Assembly (NCBI GenBank): GCA_905116865.2
Contig: CAJHNH020006612.1
Coordinates: 221,001-285,000, forward strand
DNA: 64,000 nucleotides
DNA from: Candidula unifasciata
Lineage: Eukaryota; Mollusca; Gastropoda; Stylommatophora; Geomitridae
Reading direction: 5' to 3'
The notes under the pieces are model-generated. The model was given only the letters and a program-made list of their open reading frames with translations, had not been told where the DNA came from and did not search any database. Every line of letters starts with the position of its first letter. Positions within the stretch are counted from its first letter, which is position 1. The translations under genes were made by a program, and so were the position numbers. Below are positions 12,868-24,000 of the stretch, in pieces.

Positions 12868-13090
12868 TCGATGCCTTCATGCATATTGGGTATATAGGGC
12901 TAGACCTATGTTTAATAGACCAATCAGCACTTGTTGGGTGATATATGCTGCCCACCTTTACTTCCCGGGACTTGTACCTGGTACCCATTCAAGCCGGGGT
13001 CGACCTGGGATCCAAGGTCATTGTTGAAAACAAGTGGCTTTGTCAGGACCTTAACCGATGACCTTCCAATCCGCAGGCAAGTGTCTGGAG
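12868..13090 (-). mobile_element. SINE family S2 fragment
   Basis: Shares the core (inverse of ACCTGGTACCCATT-AGC and CTTTACTTCCC) with copies at 34872, 46127 and 46975. The tRNA-like head lies at the high-coordinate end in the better copies. Confidence 0.7.
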
Positions 13091-13138
13091 ACTACGGCAG
13101 CTCCCAAACATTACATGGAACGCATCCCCAAACCTCCC

Positions 13139-13406
13139 TGTGTGAGTTTCAGGGTCCTATTATGTGGAGAAAAAAGAGTAAACCCACTGCCTACCCAGAA
13201 GCACTAATTGGGAGCTTCCTTCGAAGTCAGAGTACATCTGCCTGACAGGCAAGAAACCAACAGTCTGCATACAAATGAGTCAGATCTGTAAAACGGATGC
13301 ACATGCAAAACTCAGGTTCTGCAACAGGACTGCAGTCCAAAAGTGGATGAACAACCAGAACTTTCTGCCCGAGTTTACAGCTGGTGAACACGAAGAAGAA
13401 GAAGAT
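13139..13406 (+). repeat. RepA copy
   Basis: Runs from GTGTGAGTTTCAGGG to GAACACGAAGAAGAAGAAG with a short internal deletion after CCCAGAAGCA. Confidence 0.88.
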
Positions 13407-13435
13407 CCCCCAACCCCCTCTCAGGCTTTAAAAAA

Positions 13436-13545
13436 ATCCCCACATGTTTTGGGTGACTCATGCTGTGACCCCATGACCTCCATCAATGAGCCTCACAGGG
13501 GAATCCTTGACATCAATATGGTTTTTAAAAAGCAATTTAGCTCGA
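13436..13545. repeat. Interspersed repeat shared with 27075-27170
   Basis: The phrase GGTGACTC-TGCTGTGACCC and ATGACCTC-ATCAATGAG are shared by both places. Family unknown. Confidence 0.65.
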
Positions 13546-14044
13546 CAACAGCTAGTAGCATTAATTATGAATCGGCTAAACAGGTTACCATCAAAAAGTT
13601 GGAAAAGTGACATTTATGAGGAACTGGACCCAACCAGAAATGTTGGTTTTCGGTTTCTTTTCTTTTTTTTTTTTTTAATTTTTTAAATAGCTGACATACC
13701 AGAATTATTAAACTGTGTTCATAGCCCCAAGCCCACAGATTCTTAGTAACATTTTACAATCTCACCAAAGGAAATCTCTCTTTCCAACAAGATTTTGCTT
13801 GGACAGTTGAGCATGTGGTGCTTGAGCTCTGGTTTACGGACTTCATGGTTTGCGTCGAAAGGGCAAACTGCCAACTCCAGGAAAGGATAGCTCTGTGAGA
13901 AAATTAGGACCATTGAAAGATACTTAAAATAATATTCTTGCTTTCAGTTTAAATGGGATTAATTCTTGGGTGTTTGAGAGTCAATGAACAATCCTGATTT
14001 TTGTTCTTCATATTCACTAGTGACCGACTGACTTTCTACCCCAC

Positions 14045-14245
14045 CAGGACATCACACAAGCGATAAACACCCGATGACACAATGTGCCACTATGTGGGTG
14101 AGGATCACTGTGGAGAGGTCCCAGAAACCGCATTCAGCCTTTAGGCCATATTTATGGCCAGGCTATATTGCTGCCCCTGGCAAGAGCCAGATTAGGGCTT
14201 CAAATAACGAAAAATTTCATCCTAAAAGGTTATTTTTTTTTTACA
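14045..14245. repeat. Interspersed repeat shared with 21955-22065
   Basis: Shared phrases GACATCACACAAG-GATAAACACCC, ATGACACAA-GTGCCAC and AATAACGAAAAATT. Family unknown. Confidence 0.65.
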
Positions 14246-14391
14246 TAAAGGGTAATAATCACTCAATGTAAATGGAGCGAACCATTAATTATGTTCCTTC
14301 CCTTTGACCATGAGAAATGTGTTTTGTAGACACAGCCAAGTGCAGCAAAGGGAATCAAGTGAGAGATGTTTCCACCACAAATGCTGGTTCC

Positions 14392-14780
14392 TCGTGTGGG
14401 TTCAAGGACCCCATTTTAGAGGGGAAAAAAGATACATCCTCTGCTCCTTAACACGCATGCTGTAAACAATGACTAATTATGGATGTCTTGTCTTGTCCAC
14501 AATTGCCTCACAGCGTAGTGGGGAGTCGCAGTTTTCTATCCTAGGCCAGGTGTGTTGCATGTGTTGTTGTTAGTCCGTGTTGCCTCAGGATCTCTGATAT
14601 ATTGTCTATCCATCGTACTCTCGGTCTGCCTCTTGCTCTAGGGCAGTAGTGTTGTTCTGCCTACAATAAAGCCAGATCTGTAAAATGGCTGCACATGCAA
14701 AACTCAAGTTATAGAACAAGAATCAAGTCCGGAAATGGATGAACAAGCAGAACTTTCTGCTGGAGTTTACAGTTAGTTAG
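14392..14780 (+). repeat. RepA copy split by a LINE-like insert
   Basis: The head (14392-14480) and tail (14667-14780) of one RepA copy are separated by about 186 bp. The insert reads on the minus strand like a LINE C-terminus, with GRPR-type residues at CTCGGTCTGCCTC. Confidence 0.6.
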
Positions 14781-14891
14781 AGATCAGAAAAAAAAAAAGG
14801 TGTGCCAGCAAGGCAGTGGGATTTGAGACCCATTTAGCCCACTGCTCAATGCTGGCATGTTCTTGGGAAAATCTGCATTAGCTACTACTCC

Positions 14892-15167
14892 ATGTTGACT
14901 CCCGGAGGTCTCCTTGTAGAAAAAACCAGAATAGTAGTCCCACTGGCTACCCAAAAGCATGTCGTACGAGTCGACTAATTGGGAGTTCTTCGAAGTCAGA
15001 GTGCATCTGCCTGAGAGACGAGGAACCAACAGTCTGCATACACATGAGTCAGATCTGTAAAATTGGATGGGCATGCAACACTCAGGTTCTGGAACAGGAC
15101 TAAAGTCCAGAAATGGACGAACACCCAGAACTTTCGCTGAAGTTTACAGCTGGTGAACAAGAAGAAA
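14892..15167 (+). repeat. RepA copy
   Basis: Full-length copy ending GGTGAACAAGAAGAAAAC, with all internal marks present. Confidence 0.88.
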
Positions 15168-15738
15168 ACTACTGCCACCGATGCTGCTCTTAGGGTTACT
15201 GGAACTTACTTATTTTTCTACCACCACAGATCATTACAGTCTAAGGAGAATGGCACTGCGGTGAGTTACCAGGGGATCTGGCTGACACTCAACACTCAAG
15301 GAAAAGGCGAGATGGATGTACAATCAGTTACTGTCACCATCGGAATTGGAGCTCTTAGCTTGCAGTAGAAGATGGGAACAGAGGGCTTAAGGGCGTGTCC
15401 CCAGTGCTAGGATGTCAATTCTTAATTCAAAATTCAAAACACTGCTGCTCAAAATGATCCAGGAAAATTATTTCAAGAAACACACAATATTACCTTTCGA
15501 CATTTGATCAGGTGGTAAGGCATCCGGGTAGCTGTTATAACATGAGATGAGTTGTAGGGACAAACAACAAGCTCATTTTCTGACTCCATGCTGTAATTGT
15601 ATGTAAAATCAACATAAACCTTCAAATGACAACAGCCAGCAATTATATCAGCAGCGTTATTTTGAATTTCATTTGTGCCACACGTCGCAATAATTGTGAA
15701 TGTTGAATATGATCATGTCATTGTCATGTGATAAGTAC

Positions 15739-15976
15739 TTCTTCTTCTTCTTCGCGTTCACCAGCTGTACACTCTGGTGGAAAGTTCAGGTTGCTCGTCC
15801 ACTACTGAACTGCAATCCTGCTCCAGAACCTGAGTTTTGCGTGTACATCAGTTTTACAGATCTCATTCTCTTGAATACAGACTGTTAGTTCTTTGCCTCT
15901 CTGGCAGATGCACTCTGACTTCAAAGGAAGCTCCCCAATTAGTAGACTCCACACAATTCCCCGGAACCCACACGGG
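15739..15976 (-). repeat. RepA copy (minus)
   Basis: Starts with CTTCTTCTTCTTCTTCGCG and ends CACACGGGGG. The target-site region has a short deletion. Confidence 0.88.
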
Positions 15977-17450
15977 GGTGATAAGTACTGACCAATGAAT
16001 AAGATGGTAGGTGCTTATCATCCCATGATGCATTGGTTTTGTTTCTAGCCACTGAGAACATGACCAGGTGATTCAAAATCTGTTGAAGCATACATCTGCT
16101 AGCAAACGAATTTGTTGTGTCAAGAGACAGTTTAACAGGTTGCTGATTAGAAATTGCAATATCAGAAGGTGTGCTCTCAGATTTCACACAGATGCAGACA
16201 TAAATAATAAACACGAGGAACACTTAGTTCTGTGAGAAACCGCACAACCCTGTTTTTGTTTTCAGACTGCACTTACAACCCCCTAAAGCAATGGGATGCT
16301 TGCCTGAATGCTTGACTGATTTGGTTTTAGTCACAAACTTGTTGGATAAGAACTTTTTGCCTCAGCCATTAAGGAGGAGCCTCTTTCAAGATGCATCCCT
16401 TTTATATCATTGATAGCGTTGTGCAGGGGGTGGTTGATGTCTGCTGATATCTTCATGTACGCTTTCACCTGTACCACTTTATGTCTGGTGGCCATCATCG
16501 GTAAACAGAGGACGTTCCGCATGCCATGGCACAAGGTGTCTTTTGTGCAGCCAAGTGTGAGTCTAAAGGCCTCATTTTGTGCCCAATTCAGTCTTTCTAG
16601 TTAGGTTCTACTGACAGTGAGGAGGCCCAGACTGTAATTTATAACACTTAGTACGTCTCTGAAAGAACAGGAGAAATAGGTGCTGTTCAAGGTTGGCGTG
16701 TGTCATCATCTTCAGACCTTTCCTGACTCTAACTATGACACTGTGTGTTTTAACTACTGTCAATGACTGGGTGGAGAACATTTAATCTGAGCTTCTTGAC
16801 TTTATGGATGACACTAATACAACTGCAGTCCAAAAGTCGATGAACAACCAGAACTTTCCGCCAGAGTTTACATCTGGTGAACGCGAAGAAGAAGAAGAAT
16901 GGATGACACTTGTCCGCTAAGTAAGAACTGAGATGACATGAAAAAAAAAATAGATTTAGCTAATAATAAATATAGCATCAATAGTCAGATAAATCAGTTA
17001 TGAAAAGATACATGAATTGAAGACATCAACAGATGAAGGAGACAAAAAGAATTCAAGTAACAGATAGAAATAATGATACCCATTGCATTACTACTAGCAA
17101 GGCACAGTAGCTTGTAAACTAAAATCTTGAACAAAATATATAGGGACGTCTGAATTGTAAATAGTTTTAAAATTATGTAATTTTTTTTTAAATTTAAATG
17201 TTATTTCAGTGTTAATATATACCTATGCCAGTGAAAGTGGGAGAAACATTAAAGACATGTAACAAGTTCAATCCATTTGAAAACAAATGCCTACGGAACA
17301 TGAACACAATTAAAAAATTTGATAAATTCAAGAAAGATGAACAAATAAGAGGAATGTCTTGTCTGGACAACCGTTTGTATCAACCTGAGTTATTTTTAAC
17401 TTCTGTTTCTTAAAGTCCATGCCGTGTGGCGCCAGTAGTCATGTCTATCC
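15977..17450. other. No gene seen
   Basis: Only a short RepA tail at 16815-16899 is recognised. 16920-17220 is AT-rich. Confidence 0.5.
16815..16899 (+). repeat. RepA 3' fragment
   Basis: Last 85 bp of RepA, from ACTGCAGTCCAAAAG to the GAAGAAGAAGAAG tail. Confidence 0.85.
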
Positions 17451-17517
17451 ACAACCTGTCTCGTGTACAACCTGTCTCGTGTACAACCTGTCTCGTGTAC
17501 AACCTGTCTCGTGTACT
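17451..17517. repeat. 16-bp tandem repeat, four copies
   Basis: Unit ACAACCTGTCTCGTGT repeated four times without change. Confidence 0.95.
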
Positions 17518-17636
17518 GTACTTTCAATCAAATCTGATACAGATGATCCTCCATGCCACAATATTGGTGATATACTTACTGAACATATTATGGAAAGAAG
17601 TGGAAGAGAGCATAGCATCAGCAAACAGGTACTTAG

Positions 17637-17879
17637 CCTTTAGCACCCCACAGTCGAGTATATTGGACTTCAGCCGCCCACCTCGTAGCCTCCCACAGTC
17701 GAGTATACTCGACATCTATTTATGGTTGGGGAATACGAAGCCTAAACGGAGCTACGCGTGTGACCTTCTAGAGTGGTTTCACTTCCTCTTTGTCTGTTTT
17801 GATTGCTAGGAGGCCGAGAGTAGGTTTGTGTGATCAATTTTTCTGAGCCAGTTCGATTTTTATTGTGGGGTGCTAAAGG
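17637..17879. mobile_element. piggyBac-type MITE (243 bp)
   Basis: Ends CCTTTAGCACCCCACA and its inverse. TTAA follows the right end (17880-17883) and the mutated TTAG precedes the left end. A CCTTT terminus with a TTAA target fits piggyBac. No transposase frame. Confidence 0.75.
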
Positions 17880-17970
17880 TTAAAAGAAAAACAACTGGAC
17901 TGAGCAAATGAGGACATCAAAGAGAAACACTAGGATAAGATAAAGATCCTAAAGTCATAAACCAAACCGG

Positions 17971-18248
17971 CTACCCTCCGACTAACGGTCGGTAAAGATG
18001 GCGGCCGCAAAATATCCTTTTGAGCCACAGTCGCGTGTCAATTGCGCACTAGCAGTCATGAGCACACCGCCGCTGCTGCTCATGGGTCCTAGCCATCTAG
18101 TTTAGCCCCATTCCACGCTGCGTCAGCGGCATGGGGGACACATGGCGGTGGTGATAGTCGCTGGAGAACCGCACATTAAGTCACGCGACTGTGGCTCAAA
18201 AGGATATTTTGCGGCCGCCATCTTTACCGACCGTTAGTCGGAGGATAG
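17971..18248. mobile_element. MITE with YY1-type terminal inverted repeats, copy 2
   Basis: Long terminal inversion with CTACCCTCCGACTAACGG at the left and its near-inverse at the right. AAGATGGCGGCCGC lies at both ends facing inward. The interior is the reverse of copy 1 (8764-9019). Confidence 0.88.
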
Positions 18249-18971
18249 CCAAGGAAAGATATAAACCCGAACAAAAAGTATACTGGCGAGCTTCACAATA
18301 ACAATATAACTAAGTTTTGTTACAAAATGTGAACGTTGCAGCTATGGAACCTTCATCAGCACCTCCACAAATTAGACAATACTACACAAACACACAATAC
18401 AATATCCCTTATCTTCGCATCTTGAAGCAGCCAGGTCGATGTCTAGCCAATAGTCTGACGGGACACATGGTAGCGGGAAATTAAAGTGAATTAAAGGGTA
18501 AGGAGTTGAACATAAAAGATTCAATGTAACAACTTTACGGGATGGATAGATAGAACTCAAGACTCAAGGGGGGTGGGGAGGGTTCTCCGTGGTCAAGCCG
18601 TGTGCCTCGAGCTCTGAAGCTAGCCGTTCTGTGGAGGGGAGAGACCGAGCCATATGTTTATGGGATGATAAATCCGTAAAAGTAATGCAGTAATGACTAA
18701 TGACAGAGTAATGTTGTAATTAAGTTAAGTAAAATTAAAACTAAAACCGATCTCTGGACTTTATTTTTATCTTTTAATTTTAGCTCATGGAAGAATTAAG
18801 TCTTAATTTAAGAATAGGCTGCGAACTTTAGCCGTTTGCTTATCCGCAGTGTTTTCTAGCCGAATATATGTTTTGTTTTAGTATTTTCACTACTATTTAA
18901 TAACTTATTTACCTGTAGTCTGCCTTGCAGCTGTCGTCCAGTACTGGTTACTGGTTGTGTTTTGTTGTTAA

Positions 18972-19510
18972 CAGTGTTGTCACTTTTCTTTGACAAAAAA
19001 TATCCAAAACGGTGTCAAAAAATATCTAAAAAGATCTAAATCTGCGTGGAAAAGATCTAGAAAAAATCCAAATTATAAAAGTCAAAGATTACATAGCTTT
19101 TGTTATGATTTACCCTACATAATCATATCCTCACCTTCACTGATGTCTGCCTCACAAGATCCACAGGATAAACTTAGCTTGGATAATGAAGTTGAAGCTT
19201 CAGATCCAAAATGACCCTGGTATGCTTTAGCTGTTCAAATTTCTTTATAAGTGGAACAGTAGGCTTATTTCTCTAGTCTCATCAGGCCGAATTTTAATGG
19301 CTCGATAGCAGACCAAAACAAAAATATTGTAGTAACTATTTTACACAGTAATTATTAAATTGACAATGAAAGAAAAAAAATCTATGAAATATCTAACTCC
19401 TTATGAAAAATTTGTAGAAAAATATTTACGATCTAAACGTCAAAAACAGTATCTAAATGCAATGAAAAAGATCTAAATTTGAATGTAAAAGATCCAAAGT
19501 GGCAACACTG
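18972..19510. mobile_element. Non-autonomous hAT element (539 bp) with perfect TSD
   Basis: Ends CAGTGTTGTCACTTT and AAAGTGGCAACACTG are 15-bp inverted repeats with one difference. The 8-bp duplication GTTGTTAA flanks both sides (18964-18971 and 19511-19518). The interior has repeated AAGATCTAAA phrases and no transposase. Confidence 0.92.
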
Positions 19511-19949
19511 GTTGTTAACTGTACCACAATCATATTTCCGCTTTTCCACTGAAGCAGAAGAGCGTACATTAAAAAAATTGTATGCCATTTCACGAAACTA
19601 ATAATATTAAGTAGGTTTAACCAACCGCCTTCTCCATAATGTGTCATGTGCAAAGACGGCAGCATTACGTAATGTCTCCGTATTTTGTCTGTGTCCTCCA
19701 AGTGTGGAGGGTAGCAGCTGATGTATTTCAACATGGCTTGCCAGTCTTCTCGCTATAGAAACCAGATGTCAGAAAGCAAGTGCACTGACATACCAATTGT
19801 CGCTATTATTAAGACATCCAAGCATAACTATGAGTGCAAAGAGACAGATTATAAACACCATATTCATTTCAACATTAAGTCATTAAGTTTGAGTAGACTC
19901 AAACGAGGCAAATCCTGGATGGGCCGGGTTTAGGGTGCCATCGAAAATG

Positions 19950-20700
19950 TTTGTTGCCTTACTGACATTAATTTTGGAAATGAATGGATAATTATTCATC
20001 CCTCTCCAGACATTAATATTACAGTCCATGTCACACTTGATGGAAGCTGTAGAGAGCAGATTCCTGGCACTGTTGACACTTTAGTCAGAACACTGATTTA
20101 CGAAAACACAGATGAAGGTGATGCTGTAGTTAACACAGATCTGTCAGTAATTAGGGGAAAGCGAAGTGCATGGGCATTCACAGTAAGCTCAAGGAGGTAA
20201 ACCATCAAGGAGATAAATGGCGCCTTCGCTCTTACAACCAGTAGCCTTACAATGGAAACTGTGGCTGTAACAAAGGCTTTAGCACGGCTTGGTACTCACA
20301 AGTTCACACACCTATGCTTACTTAGTGACTCGATGAATATGCTTAAAAAAATACAAGCTGGATTTATCAGGCAAGAATGGATTGAAACACTAAGCACTTC
20401 ACGAATATCTGCCCTAAACTTCATCTTGTGCCAGGTGATGCGGGTGTTCAACTCAACGAGCGTGCAGACTATCTTGCTAACACTGCAGTTGCTATGGCTG
20501 GTCCAGTACTGGACAGAAGTGATGTTATCAATGCTATGCGCTGCACTTACCGTACCGAGGAGCACGCCAAAGGACATGACTCCATATCCCTGTCTAGACT
20601 GATGGACATGGGGGTGCAGCCTGGAGCTGCAAGAAATGAACATTTCACATTTTTTGAGGAGGAGATCGGAGCACCTATGGATCTGTCCGGAGTGGAGTGA
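19950..20700 (+). mobile_element. LINE RNase H and C-terminal remnant
   Basis: Frames broken by stops and shifts read METVAVTKALARLG then LCLLSDSMNMLKKI and GDAGVQLNERADYLANTAV. These carry the E, D and G-x-x-x-NERAD marks of LINE-type RNase H. The sequence ends LMDMGVQPGAARNE. It is dead, and lies just before the STAM promoter. Confidence 0.8.
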
Positions 20701-20845
20701 TGATAATTCTTTCTAATAACTAATTGTGGTATTGTTGATAAAGAGGAAGAAAACGATTATGATGATAATTATAGTGATGATGATGTTGACGCTGATGGCG
20801 ACGATAAAGAAGAAGGCGAAGAAGAAAGTGATGATGATTAATAGA
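20701..20845 (+). repeat. GAT/GAA-rich simple sequence
   Basis: Follows the LINE remnant and is built of GATGAT and GAAGAA. It would read as an acidic peptide but has no other sign of coding. Confidence 0.6.
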
Positions 20846-20990
20846 GATAACGATCAATGACCATACCGTGTTACTACTGCGCATGCGCCAGAAGCCCTGT
20901 CGTCTGAAACAAAAACAGTTGATGGAGGAGAGAAGAGGAGGAGACTAATTCTTTCACTTAAACTAAAACAAACATCCGCTCATCTTCATC
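20841..20990 (+). promoter_or_regulatory. Likely STAM promoter and 5' UTR with NRF1-like site
   Basis: The palindrome TGCGCATGCGCC at 20878-20889 matches the NRF1 consensus, a common element of housekeeping promoters. A purine-rich leader follows for about 100 bp up to the ATG, with no TATA box seen. Use of the site is inferred from sequence and position only. Confidence 0.55.
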
Positions 20991-21033
20991 ATGCCTTTGT
21001 TTACCACTAGTTCGCCATTCGACGCCGACGTCG
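20991..21033 (+). CDS. STAM: STAM exon 1 (start codon, residues 1-14)
   Basis: Encodes [14 protein letters not shown], the start of the VHS region. The donor GTATGT follows after the first base of a GAA codon completed in exon 2. The ATG context has A at -3 and no competing upstream in-frame extension was seen. Confidence 0.9.
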
Positions 21034-24000
21034 GTATGTATCCTACCTGTTCTGAGAATTTATTTCAGTGGTTTTGACCTTTCAAATGGGTCGCGATAAC
21101 TAAACAAATCTGAATTTTCCTTTACTTAAATCCTTTATTTACTAAATAATTTAGTCCTTTTCTCAGTTTACTCATTTGATTTAAGGCTAAAGTGATTAGA
21201 AGCGGGTCTGACAGTACTGACTTAAAGTCGAGTTAGAAAACAGTAAAAACCGTTTATTGTAGCGTTTTGTTCACACATCATCATCATGTGGCAGGTCCTT
21301 TACTTTACAGAACGTCGCTCTCATCACGGTTGACCTGAAAGAAACATGAAACTCGGTCTCTCTCCAGTTCTCCCGCCTGATGCACTTTCACACTCAAGGA
21401 GTCTCTTTTATCCTGTGCCCATCTTCGTGTCAGTCGGCCCCTGCCCCTCCTTCCTGGTACCATGCCTTCTGCTATAATTTTTTTCAAATCTGTCCTGGCG
21501 TTTGTTCAGGCAGTTCGTTAATATTTACACATTTTAAAGTGCAGCTGTAATTTGGTTAGAAATAAATATTTTTCTACCACGACCGACGTGAAATGTCCAG
21601 TGCCATAGGAGAACTAAAGGTCAGTTGTTCTTATCTAAATACTTATACTTATACCATAGGCGTCGCAGTCCGGGAGCTCAGATCCCCCTGAAGCCTCCCC
21701 CAAAGTTTCAGGGGTTGAATGGCACACTCCCTCCCCCCCCCCCCACAATAATGTTGTAATGGGACTAAGAATTCTCATGAAAGTATACCTTTGTACTTTT
21801 TCATGTTATTTCAAGTATAGTATTTTATTTATTTACAATTCAGCATAATAATAGTGTGTTGAATGACAAATAAATAAAAAAATATACTTGCAACTTTGGC
21901 TTCCGAACCTGAGGACTGAGACGTCTAGAGTAGTAGTAGTAGTAGTAGAACATTTTACCTCACTAGGACATCACACAAGTGATAAACACCCAATGACACA
22001 AAGTGCCACCATGGGCCAAGGTGGGGCTTTAGAATAACGAAAAATTGCGTCCTACTAGGGGATGACTAGTTCTTACGTCTAGAGTACCCTATCTCCCACT
22101 ATATACTAGGGCTGCACCAAATAGTGATTTTCACTATTCGGCCGAATACGAATAGCTGGACCAACTATTCGGCTGAATACGAATACAAATAGTGAATCAT
22201 CATCATGTGCTTTGCCGACTGGCATGGGCGATTATGCCTCCCCACAATCTGCGATCTCCTGCAGCATGATTAGTTCGTGTGCCGACACACCTCCATGCCA
22301 TGCAACAAGACTGTCAAGAATCTTCTCTAGTTGTCTTCCTCTATCTCTCGTTCCACAGATCTTTCCAGTGGTCACAACACGTTCCATTTCCCCTCATCTT
22401 ATAAATTGGCTGAAAAATGATGACTGTCTCCTTCTGATGTCTGTGAGTAGGTGTCTTCGGGCTCCCACCTTTTTCAAAACCTCTTGGTTGCTTTTTTTTT
22501 TTTTTTAAGCTGTCCAAGGAATTTTAGACATTGTTCTGTAAAACCACATCTCTGAGGCCTCAAAAAATTGTTTGGCCTGCCTACCGATTGTCCAGGACTA
22601 ACAGCCATATGTTAAAACTGGATGTATGTAGCAAGCAAGAATTCTTTTTCTAACCTTCAATGACAAAGATACACTGCTTAACTCTTTGAGTCCCAGGGGG
22701 GTTCAGCATCACAGGCCCAGGGGGTAGTAAAGAAAGTAATAAGATCGGCGCATCATGCGTTCATTGGACTTCCAGGTAGGAACCTATGAACGTATGATGT
22801 GTTCCTTGGGACTCAAAGAGTTAAGATGTTCTTCATTTTATAAAATGCAGTTTTTGCCTGTACTATTCTGTTTCTTATTTCAGTAATGCATCTTCCATCT
22901 GATGTTATCCATGTGCCCAGATACTTAAATTTCAGTACTTGTTCCAAAATAAAACTATTGACTTTTATTACACATTTAAGAATAATTATTTTCTTTGATA
23001 CCACCATTACTTCTGTCTTCCCACTATTCAAACTGAGGCCCATTCTTCCAGTTTCGATTGGCGTATAAAATAGATCTAAACAAAAAAACATCCATAATGT
23101 CAAATCTACTCTGAAATGTTACTTCACAAAATGTAGCACAGAATAGTAAACATTTAAAAACATTTCATGTTTTGCATCCTTCAGTCAGTCAGTCTGTGGT
23201 AACTAATACCTAGGAATGAAAGTATTATAAGTTTTATAACAAGTAACTAAACTTGTAAATTGTCACTGACAGCTTAGTTAATCCATGAAAGCGGCATTAG
23301 CTTTCAAAAAAAAAAAAAAACCTTTGTTCCATGTTGTCAGCATTAAGGCAGCTCCTTGTCTCACTGAAGGTATTTCCAGCTGTACTAAACAGACGTTAAT
23401 TTGGTACGCTCGTAGGTGGTGCACAAAGATATCGCTTGACAGTATGAACCACCGTGGGAAATCTTGATATTTTTATTTTCCACCAGTCCAGAAACGCGTG
23501 TAAGGTAACCACTATTTGTATTCGGCCCGACCGCAACTATTCGGCCATATACCGAATAGTTATTAGGTCCACTATTCGGCCCCAAAGCGAATACGAAGTG
23601 AATATTCGGTACAGCCCTACTAGTAAGCCAGATCTGTAAAACAGATATACATTCAAAATTCAAGTTCTGGAACAAGGCTAGTCCAGAAGTGGATGAACAA
23701 CTGAAACTTTCCGCTAGAGTTTGCAGATATAATGCTATGAAGAAGAAGAAGATAATAGTGATATGCTTGCACATAAGTAGATAACTGAATATTTCTTTAA
23801 TCTTATACCAACACATCCAATTCTGACCCCATAGAAAAGGCCACTGATGAAATGAACACAGCAGAAAACTGGCGTCTTATACTTGACATTTGTGAGAAAG
23901 TGAATAGACAGCCCACTGGGTGAGTATTGTGTTGTCAGTCTGTCTGGGCATCTTACATCTTCGTCTGATAGGCTAGAGACCTATGTAAGAAAGATAGAAA

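Larger units (their letters stand above)
22107..23619. mobile_element. Possible hAT-like element split by nested insertions (intron 1)
   Basis: Ends TAGGGCTGCACCAAATA and TATTCGGTACAGCCCTA match as inverted repeats at 15 of 17 positions, with more inverted ATTCGG phrases inside. The interior is mostly a minus LINE fragment that itself holds a piggyBac MITE. Target duplication is poor. Confidence 0.5.

Noticed and set aside
20701..20845. Acidic protein tail coded by GAT/GAA repeats
   Set aside because: Simple sequence at the end of a dead LINE remnant with no start, no partner exon and no conserved motif.
23385..23816. 143-codon minus frame
   Set aside because: It runs across a RepA fragment and a hAT-like end, and has no motif.
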